From Clostridia bacterium (lineage in GTDB: Bacteria; Bacillota; Clostridia; UBA1381), in NCBI GenBank assembly GCA_008668455.1, contig RQCD01000204.1:1-5350 (forward strand): DNA of 5,350 nucleotides, in the 5' to 3' direction. Positions 1 to 5,350 of the stretch are shown here, piece by piece (positions within the stretch are counted from its first letter, which is position 1; each line of letters starts with the position of its first letter). Position numbers and translations under genes: made by a program. The notes under the pieces are model-generated. The model was not told the origin of the DNA. It searched no databases and saw nothing but the letters and a program-made list of their open reading frames with translations.

Positions 1-4
1 CAGA

Positions 5-53
5 ACACATAAAGCGTACCCGCGGAGTACCCCAAGCGGTGCGCTTTATGTGT
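5..53. repeat. Long inverted repeat (stem-loop) at the window edge
   Basis: Positions 5-20 pair with 38-53 to give a 16-bp stem broken only by one T/G pair (position 17 against 41). That pair is a G-U wobble in plus-strand RNA but an A-C mismatch in minus-strand RNA. The loop is about 17 nt. No strong T-run follows on either strand: the plus side continues AGTAAATTATTAC, itself a small 5-bp hairpin at 54-67, and the minus side runs out of the window. It is the only strong hairpin downstream of the SipL-like gene, so it may end that transcript. It could equally be the terminator of an unseen plus-strand gene entering from the left, or a structural repeat. The repeat is seen directly; its role is uncertain. 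Confidence 0.6.
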
Positions 54-146
54 AGTAAATTATTACTTTAAAACCAATTCATTATCTTGAAACATCATCT
101 TTGCCTTTGAACAGTCTGTACCTTTTTAGATATTCCCCTTTCAAGG

Positions 147-1700
147 CTAAACCCGGACGCAGGCTGGGATGACAAGTCTTGTGCCGGGATTTAGCTTTTC
201 GGAATGGTTCAGATGGTTATTTTCTTCAATTTCATTCGTTGGAACGTGATAACGCTTTGCAATGCTCCAGACACTGTCTCCCGGCTGTACGAAGTAGATC
301 ACAATTCCTTTTTGATCCTCATTGGACACCGGCAGGGTATCCACAGTGTCGATCAGGGTGAGGGTGCGTTTCCGGAGGACATTGGCAGAGAGATTTAAGA
401 TGCATCGAAGCTCTACCTCATTTGCGACATTCAGGTGGAATGAAACATGCTCAACTTCTGCGCGGACGGCACAGGTCATTTCTGGAGTGGTATTCGGGCA
501 ATCCAAAAGATAGCGGAATGGAATCTCTTTTTGATAGCTATAGACAGGATTCTGCGGCTGATCGGTCAGATACAGGATTGTTGCTTCGATTTTTCCCTCA
601 ATCGCGAGTTTTTCTTTTTCAATCCGGCTATCGGTGACAACGGCTTTTGCCACAACGTTATAAACTGCGGCAATCTGCGGCAGAGAGGAATCCACTGCGG
701 CAATATCACGGAGTGTGTTCTGGCAGGAGGGCGATGCGATCCCTTCCTCAAGCTCCCGTTTTATATAGGAAAGCTTTGTTTCCATGCCGGGACAGTAGCA
801 ATCGCGGATCACCTGCAGCTCTATTTGACGGGAGGCATGCATATCGGCGCAGAGGATCAGCTCCATCCGGATAATCCGAAGATCACCGTCCGAATCCGCT
901 GCTGCCTCATAGCTGCAATCGCTGATATGATAGTCCAGTGTGCAGGTCATTCCCTCGGACACGCCCGGAAGATCAAACACCTCGGTAAACGGAAGATCAA
1001 TTTCCGTACTCTCAATCGTCTGCGCATTGCTCATATAGAGGATGCAGGCATTGAGTGTTCCCTTGGCAACCACCTTTTCGGTGATCGGCTTGATTTCTTT
1101 ATCACATATTTTGTAGTCCACCTTCAAAATTTCACTGATGGAAGGCTTTCCGGAGGGAAGCTCCACATTTTCTTTCATGTAAAAGGACTCGCACCGATCG
1201 GCAACGGCAGCGGTCAGGAGGAGCGGTTCTGTCTGTATTTCGGCATCTGCGCCCTCAATTCCGGTGACAAATTCAAGCTCCTGTGTACCAAACACCTCAC
1301 ACTGGATGCCGACAATCGCCTTTAAGCTCAGTTTTCTGGAATTGATCACATGAAATTCTGCCCGGATAACGTCTGCTTCAGCATTGACACATGCACCCTG
1401 CGAAATTGTGTTTTTTTCCAGCTTGTGCGAAAAATCAAGCGAGGTGCGGATATTTTGTACCGGGTCGTCCTCATGGTCGGAAATGTAGAGAATGGTAAGA
1501 TCCACCCGTCCCTTTAAATTTATCCGTCCCTCTGCGGCTTCCTTTGAGGAAAGGTATGCTGAAGCGTCTACCTGCAATATCTTCAAAATATCCGGCTTTA
1601 CATCCGGCACAATCAAATCTCCGTCTACAAAAATCTCACAGCCTTCCCCGGCAAGTACTTCGCTGACTGACAGGGGTTCTTTTCGCAGTTCCATATTCAT
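147..1700 (-). CDS. sipL: SipL-like spore morphogenetic protein, SPOCS (DUF3794) repeats plus C-terminal LysM
   Basis: The protein has 517 residues. Three related beta-rich SPOCS repeats lie at about 33-135, 183-290 and 335-445, each carrying a version of 'G.(V/L)...ILY(I/M/L)(S/T)(D/N)' (residues 63-75, 213-225, 369-380). A LysM domain follows at about 467-512, starting YFVQPGDSVWSIAKRY and ending G.RLVIP. In Clostridioides difficile, SipL has this layout and about this length; its LysM binds the ATPase SpoIVA, and it is needed for coat to assemble on the forespore. The same role in the mother cell is inferred here. There is no signal peptide or membrane segment, as expected for a cytosolic mother-cell protein. 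Start choice: AAGGA (1705-1709) lies 4 nt before the ATG at 1700 and 10 nt before a second in-frame ATG at 1694 (MELRKEP). Both are possible, and related proteins often begin near the second. A tentative sigma-E promoter lies upstream. A different SPOCS/LysM paralogue remains possible. Confidence 0.88.
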   Translation of the reverse strand: MNMELRKEPLSVSEVLAGEGCEIFVDGDLIVPDVKPDILKILQVDASAYLSSKEAAEGRINLKGRVDLTILYISDHEDDPVQNIRTSLDFSHKLEKNTISQGACVNAEADVIRAEFHVINSRKLSLKAIVGIQCEVFGTQELEFVTGIEGADAEIQTEPLLLTAAVADRCESFYMKENVELPSGKPSISEILKVDYKICDKEIKPITEKVVAKGTLNACILYMSNAQTIESTEIDLPFTEVFDLPGVSEGMTCTLDYHISDCSYEAAADSDGDLRIIRMELILCADMHASRQIELQVIRDCYCPGMETKLSYIKRELEEGIASPSCQNTLRDIAAVDSSLPQIAAVYNVVAKAVVTDSRIEKEKLAIEGKIEATILYLTDQPQNPVYSYQKEIPFRYLLDCPNTTPEMTCAVRAEVEHVSFHLNVANEVELRCILNLSANVLRKRTLTLIDTVDTLPVSNEDQKGIVIYFVQPGDSVWSIAKRYHVPTNEIEENNHLNHSEKLNPGTRLVIPACVRV

Positions 1701-1727
1701 TCATTCCTTTCTGTATATTCTTTCCAT

Positions 1728-1769
1728 AAAAAGAAAGAGCCTTCACAGTGTATCCTATGAAAGCTCTTT
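1728..1769 (-). terminator. Intrinsic terminator of the rhamnulokinase gene
   Basis: On the minus strand AAAGAGCTTTCA (1769-1758) pairs with TGAAGGCTCTTT (1745-1734). This is a 12-bp stem with one G-U wobble and a 12-nt loop, and the right arm runs into TTTCTTTTT (down to 1728). It begins 16 nt past the rhaB stop codon, the usual place for a Rho-independent terminator, and separates rhaB from the SipL-like gene. On the plus strand the arm is followed by TTTTGGTTTT, so it could also act in that direction, but no plus-strand gene is seen here. Confidence 0.85.
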
Positions 1770-1781
1770 TGGTTTTATGAT
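1752..1781 (-). promoter_or_regulatory. Tentative sigma-E-type promoter for the SipL-like gene
   Basis: On the minus strand ATCATAAA (1781-1774) is followed after 14 nt by CATAGGAT (1759-1752). The sigma-E consensus known from Bacillus is roughly TCATATT, a 13-15 nt spacer, then CATACAAT. The -10 matches 6 of 8 positions, the -35 keeps TCATA, and the spacing is right. Transcription would start near 1745, about 45 nt before the start codon. sipL is sigma-E dependent in C. difficile, which is why this sigma factor was considered. The -10 also reads CATANNNTA, the sigma-K form, but no AC is found at the sigma-K -35 position. Short degenerate motifs in AT-rich DNA arise easily, so this is a suggestion only. 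Confidence 0.35.
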
Positions 1782-1785
1782 TCAA

Positions 1786-3267
1786 TTAGCTGTTTTTTAC
1801 GATTTTTTTCCATTCCTCGTAGGCTGCATCCCATGCAGGGCTATCCTGCGGCTCGTACCGCGCAATATCAAAGGATTTTTTCACAGCTTTTCTGCCGTCT
1901 GCCAAGCTGGCAATTGCGCCGCATGCCATTGCCTGCACCATCACGTTTCCGATACTGGTTGCCTCAACCGGTCCTGCTTCTACCACGCGCTTGGTTGCAT
2001 TCGCGGTAAATTGGCAGATCATCGTATCCTTAATGCCGCCGCCGACAATATGGATCTCCGGATAGGATTTGCCGGTGACTGCTTCCATGCCCTCAATTGT
2101 GTCGCGATAACGGAATACCAGGCTTTCTGCAATACAGCGGATCACAGCGCCGACTGATTCCGGAACAGTCTGGTTTGTTTTTCTGCAATACTCGCGGATC
2201 TTCTCCGGCATATTGCCCGGCGTCTGGAACGCTTCGTAGTCCGGATCAATAAAGCAGGTGAACGGTTCTGCGGCTCTTGCCTGCTTTTCCAGATCGGCGA
2301 AGCTTAAGGATTGTCCTTCGCGCTCCCATTGCCGACGCGATTCCTGAATCAGCCACAGACCCATAATGTTCTTTAAGAAACGGATAGTTTTATTTACACC
2401 GCCCTCGTTAGTAAAGTTATGTGCTAACACGTCTGCATTTACCAAAGGCTCGGAAAGCTCTACCCCCATCAGGCTCCAGGTTCCGCTGGAGATATAGATG
2501 AAGTCCTGATCGCCGCATACCGGAACAGACGCAACCGCTGAGCCGGTATCATGCGAGGCAACCGCCATCACCGGAATCTGGGCAACACCCAATTCCTCTG
2601 CCAATTCCTTGGTCAGTACGCCAACCTGCTCTCCGGGGTAGATCATCGGTGCAAACAGATCGGTTGGCAATCCCATTTTCTTCAAGAGATCATATGCCCA
2701 GTCCTGCTTTTTGGAATCAAACATCTGGGAGGTGGATGCAACGGTATATTCGCAGCGTTTTTCTCCGGTCAGGAAGAAGTTTAAAAGATCCGGCATAAAG
2801 AGCAGAGTCTTTGCTTCCTTTAAGGCTGTGCTGTCCTTTGCAGCAAGTAGCTGATAGATGGTGTTGAACCAATTGAAAGCAATGCCGGTTTCCTGGAAAA
2901 TTTCAGCCTTTGGAACCATGGAGAATGCCTTTTCATACATACCGTCTGTCCGGGTGTCGCGGTAATGATACGGATTCCCTAAGAGCTGGTCATCCTTGTC
3001 TAACAGTCCGTAGTCCACGCCCCAGGTATCGATGCCGATACAGTCGATATCGCGATCGCCGGAATTGGCACACTTTAAGATCCCCTGCTTGATCTCATGG
3101 AACAGACGCAGAACATCCCAGAACATGCCGCCGTTTACCAAAACGGGATCGTTTGAAAAACGGTGCTTTTCCTCTAAGGTGATTTTTTCGCCGTCGTAGA
3201 CTGCAAGCATTGCACGTCCGCTGGACGCGCCGAAATCGAATGCTAAAAACTTATATGTTTTTTTCAT
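1786..3267 (-). CDS. rhaB: Rhamnulokinase (L-rhamnulose kinase), FGGY family
   Basis: The enzyme phosphorylates L-rhamnulose at O1 with ATP, giving L-rhamnulose 1-phosphate, the second step of L-rhamnose catabolism in the cytosol. The protein has 493 residues, full length against about 489 in E. coli RhaB. The N-terminal phosphate-binding motif is DFGASSGR (11-18). The conserved ASHDTGSAV segment (237-245) carries the likely catalytic base Asp240. ISSGTWSLMG (259-268) and HIVGGGIKD (406-414) are the second phosphate and adenosine motifs of the sugar kinase/actin fold. The residues G..W.GVDYGLLD (78-90) and the length favour rhamnulokinase over xylulo-, glycerol or fuculokinase. The ATG at 3267 has GAGGGA 5 nt upstream, and a consensus promoter lies just beyond. 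It appears monocistronic: a terminator follows, and the isomerase (rhaA), aldolase (rhaD) and regulator are not in the window. No frame disruption or missing key residue was seen. Confidence 0.95.
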   Translation of the reverse strand: MKKTYKFLAFDFGASSGRAMLAVYDGEKITLEEKHRFSNDPVLVNGGMFWDVLRLFHEIKQGILKCANSGDRDIDCIGIDTWGVDYGLLDKDDQLLGNPYHYRDTRTDGMYEKAFSMVPKAEIFQETGIAFNWFNTIYQLLAAKDSTALKEAKTLLFMPDLLNFFLTGEKRCEYTVASTSQMFDSKKQDWAYDLLKKMGLPTDLFAPMIYPGEQVGVLTKELAEELGVAQIPVMAVASHDTGSAVASVPVCGDQDFIYISSGTWSLMGVELSEPLVNADVLAHNFTNEGGVNKTIRFLKNIMGLWLIQESRRQWEREGQSLSFADLEKQARAAEPFTCFIDPDYEAFQTPGNMPEKIREYCRKTNQTVPESVGAVIRCIAESLVFRYRDTIEGMEAVTGKSYPEIHIVGGGIKDTMICQFTANATKRVVEAGPVEATSIGNVMVQAMACGAIASLADGRKAVKKSFDIARYEPQDSPAWDAAYEEWKKIVKNS

Positions 3268-3309
3268 GATAGTCCCTCACTTTATCTGAATGTATTTTCT
3301 ATACTTACT

Positions 3310-3338
3310 ATTATATTGGAAAATGGATGGATTGTCAA
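3310..3338 (-). promoter_or_regulatory. Consensus sigma-A promoter of rhaB
   Basis: On the minus strand TTGACA (3338-3333) and TATAAT (3315-3310) are both perfect matches to the vegetative consensus, with a 17-nt spacer, the optimal length. The start of transcription should fall near 3303, giving a leader of about 36 nt that contains the GAGGGA ribosome site (3273-3278). At the predicted start lies a small imperfect dyad, GTAT-AGAAA-ATAC (3303-3291), a possible operator though weak. No clear cre-like site was recognised. Confidence 0.88.
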
Positions 3339-3340
3339 TG

Positions 3341-3379
3341 ATTTCTTTTTGTTTTTCTTTGTTTTATCTTTCTTTTTTT
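3341..3379 (-). promoter_or_regulatory. A-rich upstream (UP-element-like) tract of the rhaB promoter
   Basis: About four fifths of this 39-nt stretch is T on the plus strand, that is A on the transcribed-gene strand, with phased A-runs directly upstream of the -35 box. Such tracts in Bacillota bend DNA and contact the alpha subunit C-terminal domain, raising promoter strength. The composition is seen directly; the stimulatory role is inferred from position. Confidence 0.5.
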
Positions 3380-3381
3380 GG

Positions 3382-3534
3382 TCTTGAAAAGCTGCAAAGT
3401 AAATGCAACTGATGAACTTACCTATAAACTACTTGTACGACAGTCTTGTCAAATAACTTTATGGGAAGGCGGCAGTCTGAAATTTGAGAAAACTCTCGCA
3501 TTTCACAACGATATATAAACGTTTTTATTCATAA
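3382..3534. other. AT-rich intergenic stretch with nothing recognised
   Basis: Both strands are broken by stops and no ribosome site with a credible frame was found. A poor hairpin can be drawn at 3480-3505 (GAAAT with ATTTC around GAG-AAAA-CTC), but it has several unpaired bases and no T-run. A second TTGACA on the minus strand (3452-3447) has no acceptable -10 at 16-18 nt. The stretch lies between the RHS relic and the rhaB promoter and may be decayed sequence. Confidence 0.5.
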
Positions 3535-3747
3535 TCAAAAATTTTCTTTTTCGGCGGTTTCGCCCTTGACTGTCCGGGTTACCCGATCGTAGAGATTGTC
3601 TACTGCGGTTTCGTAGAGGTATTGTTCATGATAAACCACATTTCCGGCTGAATCGGTGGTGTAGGTTTCTAACGTTCTGCCGTATGCGTCAATATGCGTA
3701 GTGGTAGCAGACTGATTTTCATAGCAATCATAGACATCTTGCCGATT
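3535..3747 (-). pseudogene. RHS/YD-repeat relic (gene fragment)
   Basis: The minus strand has an open frame of 70 codons bounded by TAA (3750-3748) and TGA (3537-3535), without a credible start. It reads like RHS/YD-repeat protein: DAYGRTLETYTTDSAGN followed by VVYHEQYLYETA and NLYDRVTRTVKG, with the family's spaced 'D.YGR...Y..D..GN' and tyrosine/aspartate-rich pattern. It is too short for a functional RHS shell, which has many repeats, and it lacks the C-terminal hallmark seen in the neighbouring RHS gene at 4450-5350. Its base composition is richer in GC than the AT-rich DNA on both sides, and resembles the RHS core at the right edge of the window. It is best read as a leftover of a duplicated or rearranged RHS gene. 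No RHS-like continuation was found in other frames on either side. Confidence 0.72.
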
Positions 3748-3781
3748 TTATCATCATGTTGTTATTCCTACCATGCATATT

Positions 3782-3810
3782 GATTCCACGAAAGTCTTTC
3801 GTATGTAATC
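3782..3810. repeat. Interrupted dyad between the anchored protein and the RHS relic
   Basis: The core ACGAAAG-T-CTTTCGT (3788-3802) is a perfect 7-bp palindrome around one base, and outside it GATT (3782-3785) matches AATC (3807-3810). A one-base centre cannot close as an RNA hairpin without opening inner pairs, and no T-run follows, so it is not an obvious terminator. It could be a protein-binding site or chance. A smaller perfect palindrome, TTACATGTAA, lies at 3871-3880 just after the stop codon of the anchored protein. Confidence 0.35.
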
Positions 3811-3884
3811 ATCAACTAAGTTTGCACAGTTAAATCACCACCATACCTTATATGAGATTGGTACATTGGTTTACATGTAATTTT

Positions 3885-4376
3885 TTATGAGCTTGCTTTT
3901 TTAAATAATAGCTTTTTATATTGTCCGTCAAAAAGAGCATCGGTTTTGACATTTATAGTCATTGAGGTTACCCTGCCCGAAAAAAAGCCTTTTTTATATT
4001 CTGCATAGCCGGACATTATCTCGTTGATTTCAGAGTCTGAACCGTCTTGATTGTTTTGCTGTTGTTCTAATATTCTGATTCGCCCGGATTCACCAATCAT
4101 AAAGTAATGATTTTCTGTATTTTTTTCCATGAACTGAATTTGTGCAAAGTTTGTGTGAATGACATCCTGTAACTGAAATTGATCCGCATCTTTTGATGAA
4201 AAGACAGTCAGTTGCATTTCCGGACAATCACAGATCCACTGTGAGCCATAATCAGTAAAAATATCTTTCAGGAAAAAGGTATTTGATCCTGAAAAGAACA
4301 GATTAGTTGTCCGCGCATAATATATTATTAAGAAAACGGCAAAGAGAACCAAAAAAATGATTTGTTTTTTTTTCAT
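3885..4376 (-). CDS. Membrane-anchored hypothetical protein, candidate immunity protein
   Basis: The family of this 163-residue protein was not recognised. Residues 1-4 (MKKK) precede one hydrophobic segment at about 6-20 (IIFLVLFAVFLIIYY), with no lipobox and no clear signal-peptidase site. It should be an N-terminal anchor with the remaining 140 residues outside the membrane. That part is mixed and likely beta-rich, with two close cysteines (Cys49, Cys51), a Gln/Asn/Asp/Ser-rich linker at 105-116 and a Lys-rich end. Start choice: AGGAGA lies 8 nt upstream of the ATG at 4376. The frame stays open to 4493, but that would run through the inverted repeat and into the upstream gene. It begins 73 nt after the stop of the RHS protein on the same strand, where immunity genes of polymorphic toxins usually lie. 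An external domain would suit a toxin acting at the cell surface. Immunity is inferred from position only; it may be an unrelated envelope protein. Confidence 0.75.
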   Translation of the reverse strand: MKKKQIIFLVLFAVFLIIYYARTTNLFFSGSNTFFLKDIFTDYGSQWICDCPEMQLTVFSSKDADQFQLQDVIHTNFAQIQFMEKNTENHYFMIGESGRIRILEQQQNNQDGSDSEINEIMSGYAEYKKGFFSGRVTSMTINVKTDALFDGQYKKLLFKKASS

Positions 4377-4406
4377 ATGTACTTTCTCCTCTTTTTTTAG
4401 TGATAT

Positions 4407-4443
4407 AAACTCATGCACATTTTTTATAAATGTGCATGAGTTT
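4407..4443. repeat. 14-bp perfect inverted repeat between RHS tip and anchored protein (possible terminator)
   Basis: AAACTCATGCACAT (4407-4420) and ATGTGCATGAGTTT (4430-4443) pair perfectly around a 9-nt loop. It lies 7 nt past the RHS stop codon and about 30 nt before the next start codon. On the plus strand the right arm ends in six Ts, as in a good intrinsic terminator, but no plus-strand gene is visible. On the minus strand, the direction of the genes, it is followed only by GTTTATATCAC, a weak U-tract. It may therefore be a partial terminator that lowers, rather than stops, expression of the downstream gene. Confidence 0.65.
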
Positions 4444-4449
4444 TTTGAT

Positions 4450-5350
4450 TTACTCCACCTTATATAGTCTGATTGCATTACCTTGTTTGTCAAGGTATGA
4501 ATCTAGAGAACTAAACACGGAGGCGTCAGTATCTCTGCTAAAATCATTGAATACGCGAATGCTCATATCACTATCACATATAAACATGACGGTGTGAATT
4601 GTACTTAAACCTGTTTTTCCAGTCCAATAGGATAAGATATATGTACCATCACTAGAGAGTAAATCGTTGAATTCAGAGCGTTTGGTTGTAGTGGTAAAAT
4701 TGTGCCCATAGTTGCTTAACAAAATGCCAATGCCCTCCGGCTTTGTGCCAAAGACTGATGACATCCAGGGTAAACTCCAACGTACTCCTTGTGTGCTTTC
4801 GGCATTTTGAATAATAGTATCAAAGTCTTTAGGAGTATGCAAATTTGCTAACGCATTGTATATAGCGACTAATTCACATCCGTTATAGCTGACAGTGTAA
4901 TTTCCGTATGTTTTGTTGGCAACCTCAGCGTTTCCTTGACCAAAAATATAGTTTATAGATGGATCTGATCTACGTAAATATTTTGATGCCACCCAACAAA
5001 TGGAGCCGTTATATGTTGTTTGCGCCCAATAGTATCCGTCACTCCATACCATAGAATTAGTATATTCTATGGAGGTTCCAAAACTTAAAGTTGCTTTGAT
5101 AGAACTATTTGTGTTATGATCTTGTCTCACATTTAATCCTTCAGCGATACGTACATATCTACGCCCTAAGCCGCTCATATCTTCATATACAACCGGATTT
5201 CCACCGCAATAGCTATACCAATTCACCCCATCCCGCACCGGGTCTTCTGTTATAAATCTACCGGTAGATGGGTTATAGTAGCGGTTTCTAAGGTAGACAA
5301 AGCCGGTTTCGGGGTCGGTGTATTCGCCGCAGAAGCGGAAGTTTTTATAG
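4450..5350 (-). CDS. RHS-repeat protein, C-terminal part: RHS core end, SH3b-like module, papain/C39-like putative toxin tip (5' end outside window)
   Basis: The frame is open to the right edge, so only the last 299 residues are visible; the GTG at 5238 is internal, not the start. Residues 1-61 are the end of the RHS-associated core: CGEYTDPETGFVYLRNRYYN, then STGRFITEDP, NWYSYCGGNP and EDMSGLG. In the usual boundary motif DPxGL the Pro is Met here. Residues about 63-125 look like a bacterial SH3b domain (RIAEGLNVRQ, GYYWAQTTYNG, CWVASKYL), typically a cell-wall ligand binder. Residues 135-299 form a variable tip with NGCELVAIYNAL (Cys158), STIHTVMF (His252) and VFNDFS (Asn268/Asp269), the order of catalytic residues in papain/C39-like cysteine peptidases. 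DNA after the core (below about 5165) is clearly more AT-rich, typical of swapped RHS tips. RHS shells in Gram-positives are exported and deliver toxin to neighbouring cells. The RHS call is firm, SH3b probable, and the catalytic call tentative. Confidence 0.88.
   Translation of the reverse strand, partial: YKNFRFCGEYTDPETGFVYLRNRYYNPSTGRFITEDPVRDGVNWYSYCGGNPVVYEDMSGLGRRYVRIAEGLNVRQDHNTNSSIKATLSFGTSIEYTNSMVWSDGYYWAQTTYNGSICWVASKYLRRSDPSINYIFGQGNAEVANKTYGNYTVSYNGCELVAIYNALANLHTPKDFDTIIQNAESTQGVRWSLPWMSSVFGTKPEGIGILLSNYGHNFTTTTKRSEFNDLLSSDGTYILSYWTGKTGLSTIHTVMFICDSDMSIRVFNDFSRDTDASVFSSLDSYLDKQGNAIRLYKVE

Noticed and set aside
68..142. Small minus-strand frames just after sipL (for example a TTG-started frame of about 20 codons and an ATG-ATG frame of 11 codons)
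   Set aside because: They are very short, one overlaps the sipL end, and none has a recognisable sequence or a separate promoter; chance is the simpler reading.
447..1325. Long open frame on the plus strand (292 codons) opposite the SipL-like gene
   Set aside because: It is fully antisense to a gene with clear domains. Its translation is rich in Cys, His and Phe without recognisable motifs, and it has no convincing ribosome site.
1492..2157. Open frame on the plus strand (221 codons) spanning the sipL start, the terminator and the rhaB end
   Set aside because: It crosses an intrinsic terminator and overlaps two well-supported genes; the translation shows no domain and looks like an antisense shadow.
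3423..3452. Second TTGACA on the minus strand upstream of rhaB
   Set aside because: With 17-18 nt spacing the -10 would be GTTTAT or TTTATA, both poor, whereas a perfect promoter lies closer to rhaB.
3382..3884. Possible insertion sequence or CRISPR remnant in the AT-rich gap
   Set aside because: No transposase-like frame, no paired terminal inverted repeats with target duplications and no regularly spaced direct repeats were found; only the RHS relic and small palindromes are seen.
4377..4493. Upstream extension of the anchored protein (39 extra residues)
   Set aside because: The extension runs through the 14-bp inverted repeat and into the RHS gene, while the ATG at 4376 has an AGGAGA site 8 nt upstream and gives a typical N-terminal anchor.

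Overview
The window looks like a piece of a spore-forming Clostridia (Bacillota) chromosome. The main reason is a 517-residue protein with three SPOCS/DUF3794 repeats and a C-terminal LysM domain, the architecture of the spore-coat morphogenetic protein SipL. The AT-rich purine Shine-Dalgarno sites, a textbook sigma-A promoter and Gram-positive-style intrinsic terminators fit this. All recognised genes lie on the minus strand, so transcription runs from high to low coordinates. No species is claimed.

Reading in the direction of transcription, the window opens (5350 to 4450) inside an RHS-repeat protein. Its visible part is the end of the conserved RHS core, then an SH3b-like wall-binding module, then a variable C-terminal domain with a Cys-His-Asn/Asp pattern like papain/C39-fold peptidases. 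It resembles the C-terminal tip of a polymorphic toxin. A 14-bp perfect inverted repeat follows in the gap. Next is a 163-residue protein with one N-terminal membrane anchor (4376 to 3885), whose position is that of an immunity gene. After this comes a roughly 600-bp AT-rich stretch that holds an interrupted dyad, a short RHS relic (3747 to 3535) and the promoter of the next gene.

The second half is housekeeping or metabolic. A rhamnulokinase gene, rhaB (3267 to 1786), sits behind a TTGACA-17-TATAAT promoter with an A-rich upstream tract and ends in an intrinsic terminator. sipL (1700 to 147) follows. A tentative sigma-E-type promoter overlaps the rhaB terminator and end, which would separate sporulation expression of sipL from vegetative expression of rhaB. 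Beyond sipL a 16-bp stem-loop lies at the window edge.

The most notable part is the RHS tip, anchored protein and RHS relic, which together look like a remodelled polymorphic toxin locus next to stable core genes. The toxin chemistry and the immunity role are inferences. rhaB, the SipL-type architecture and the RHS core are well supported by sequence.
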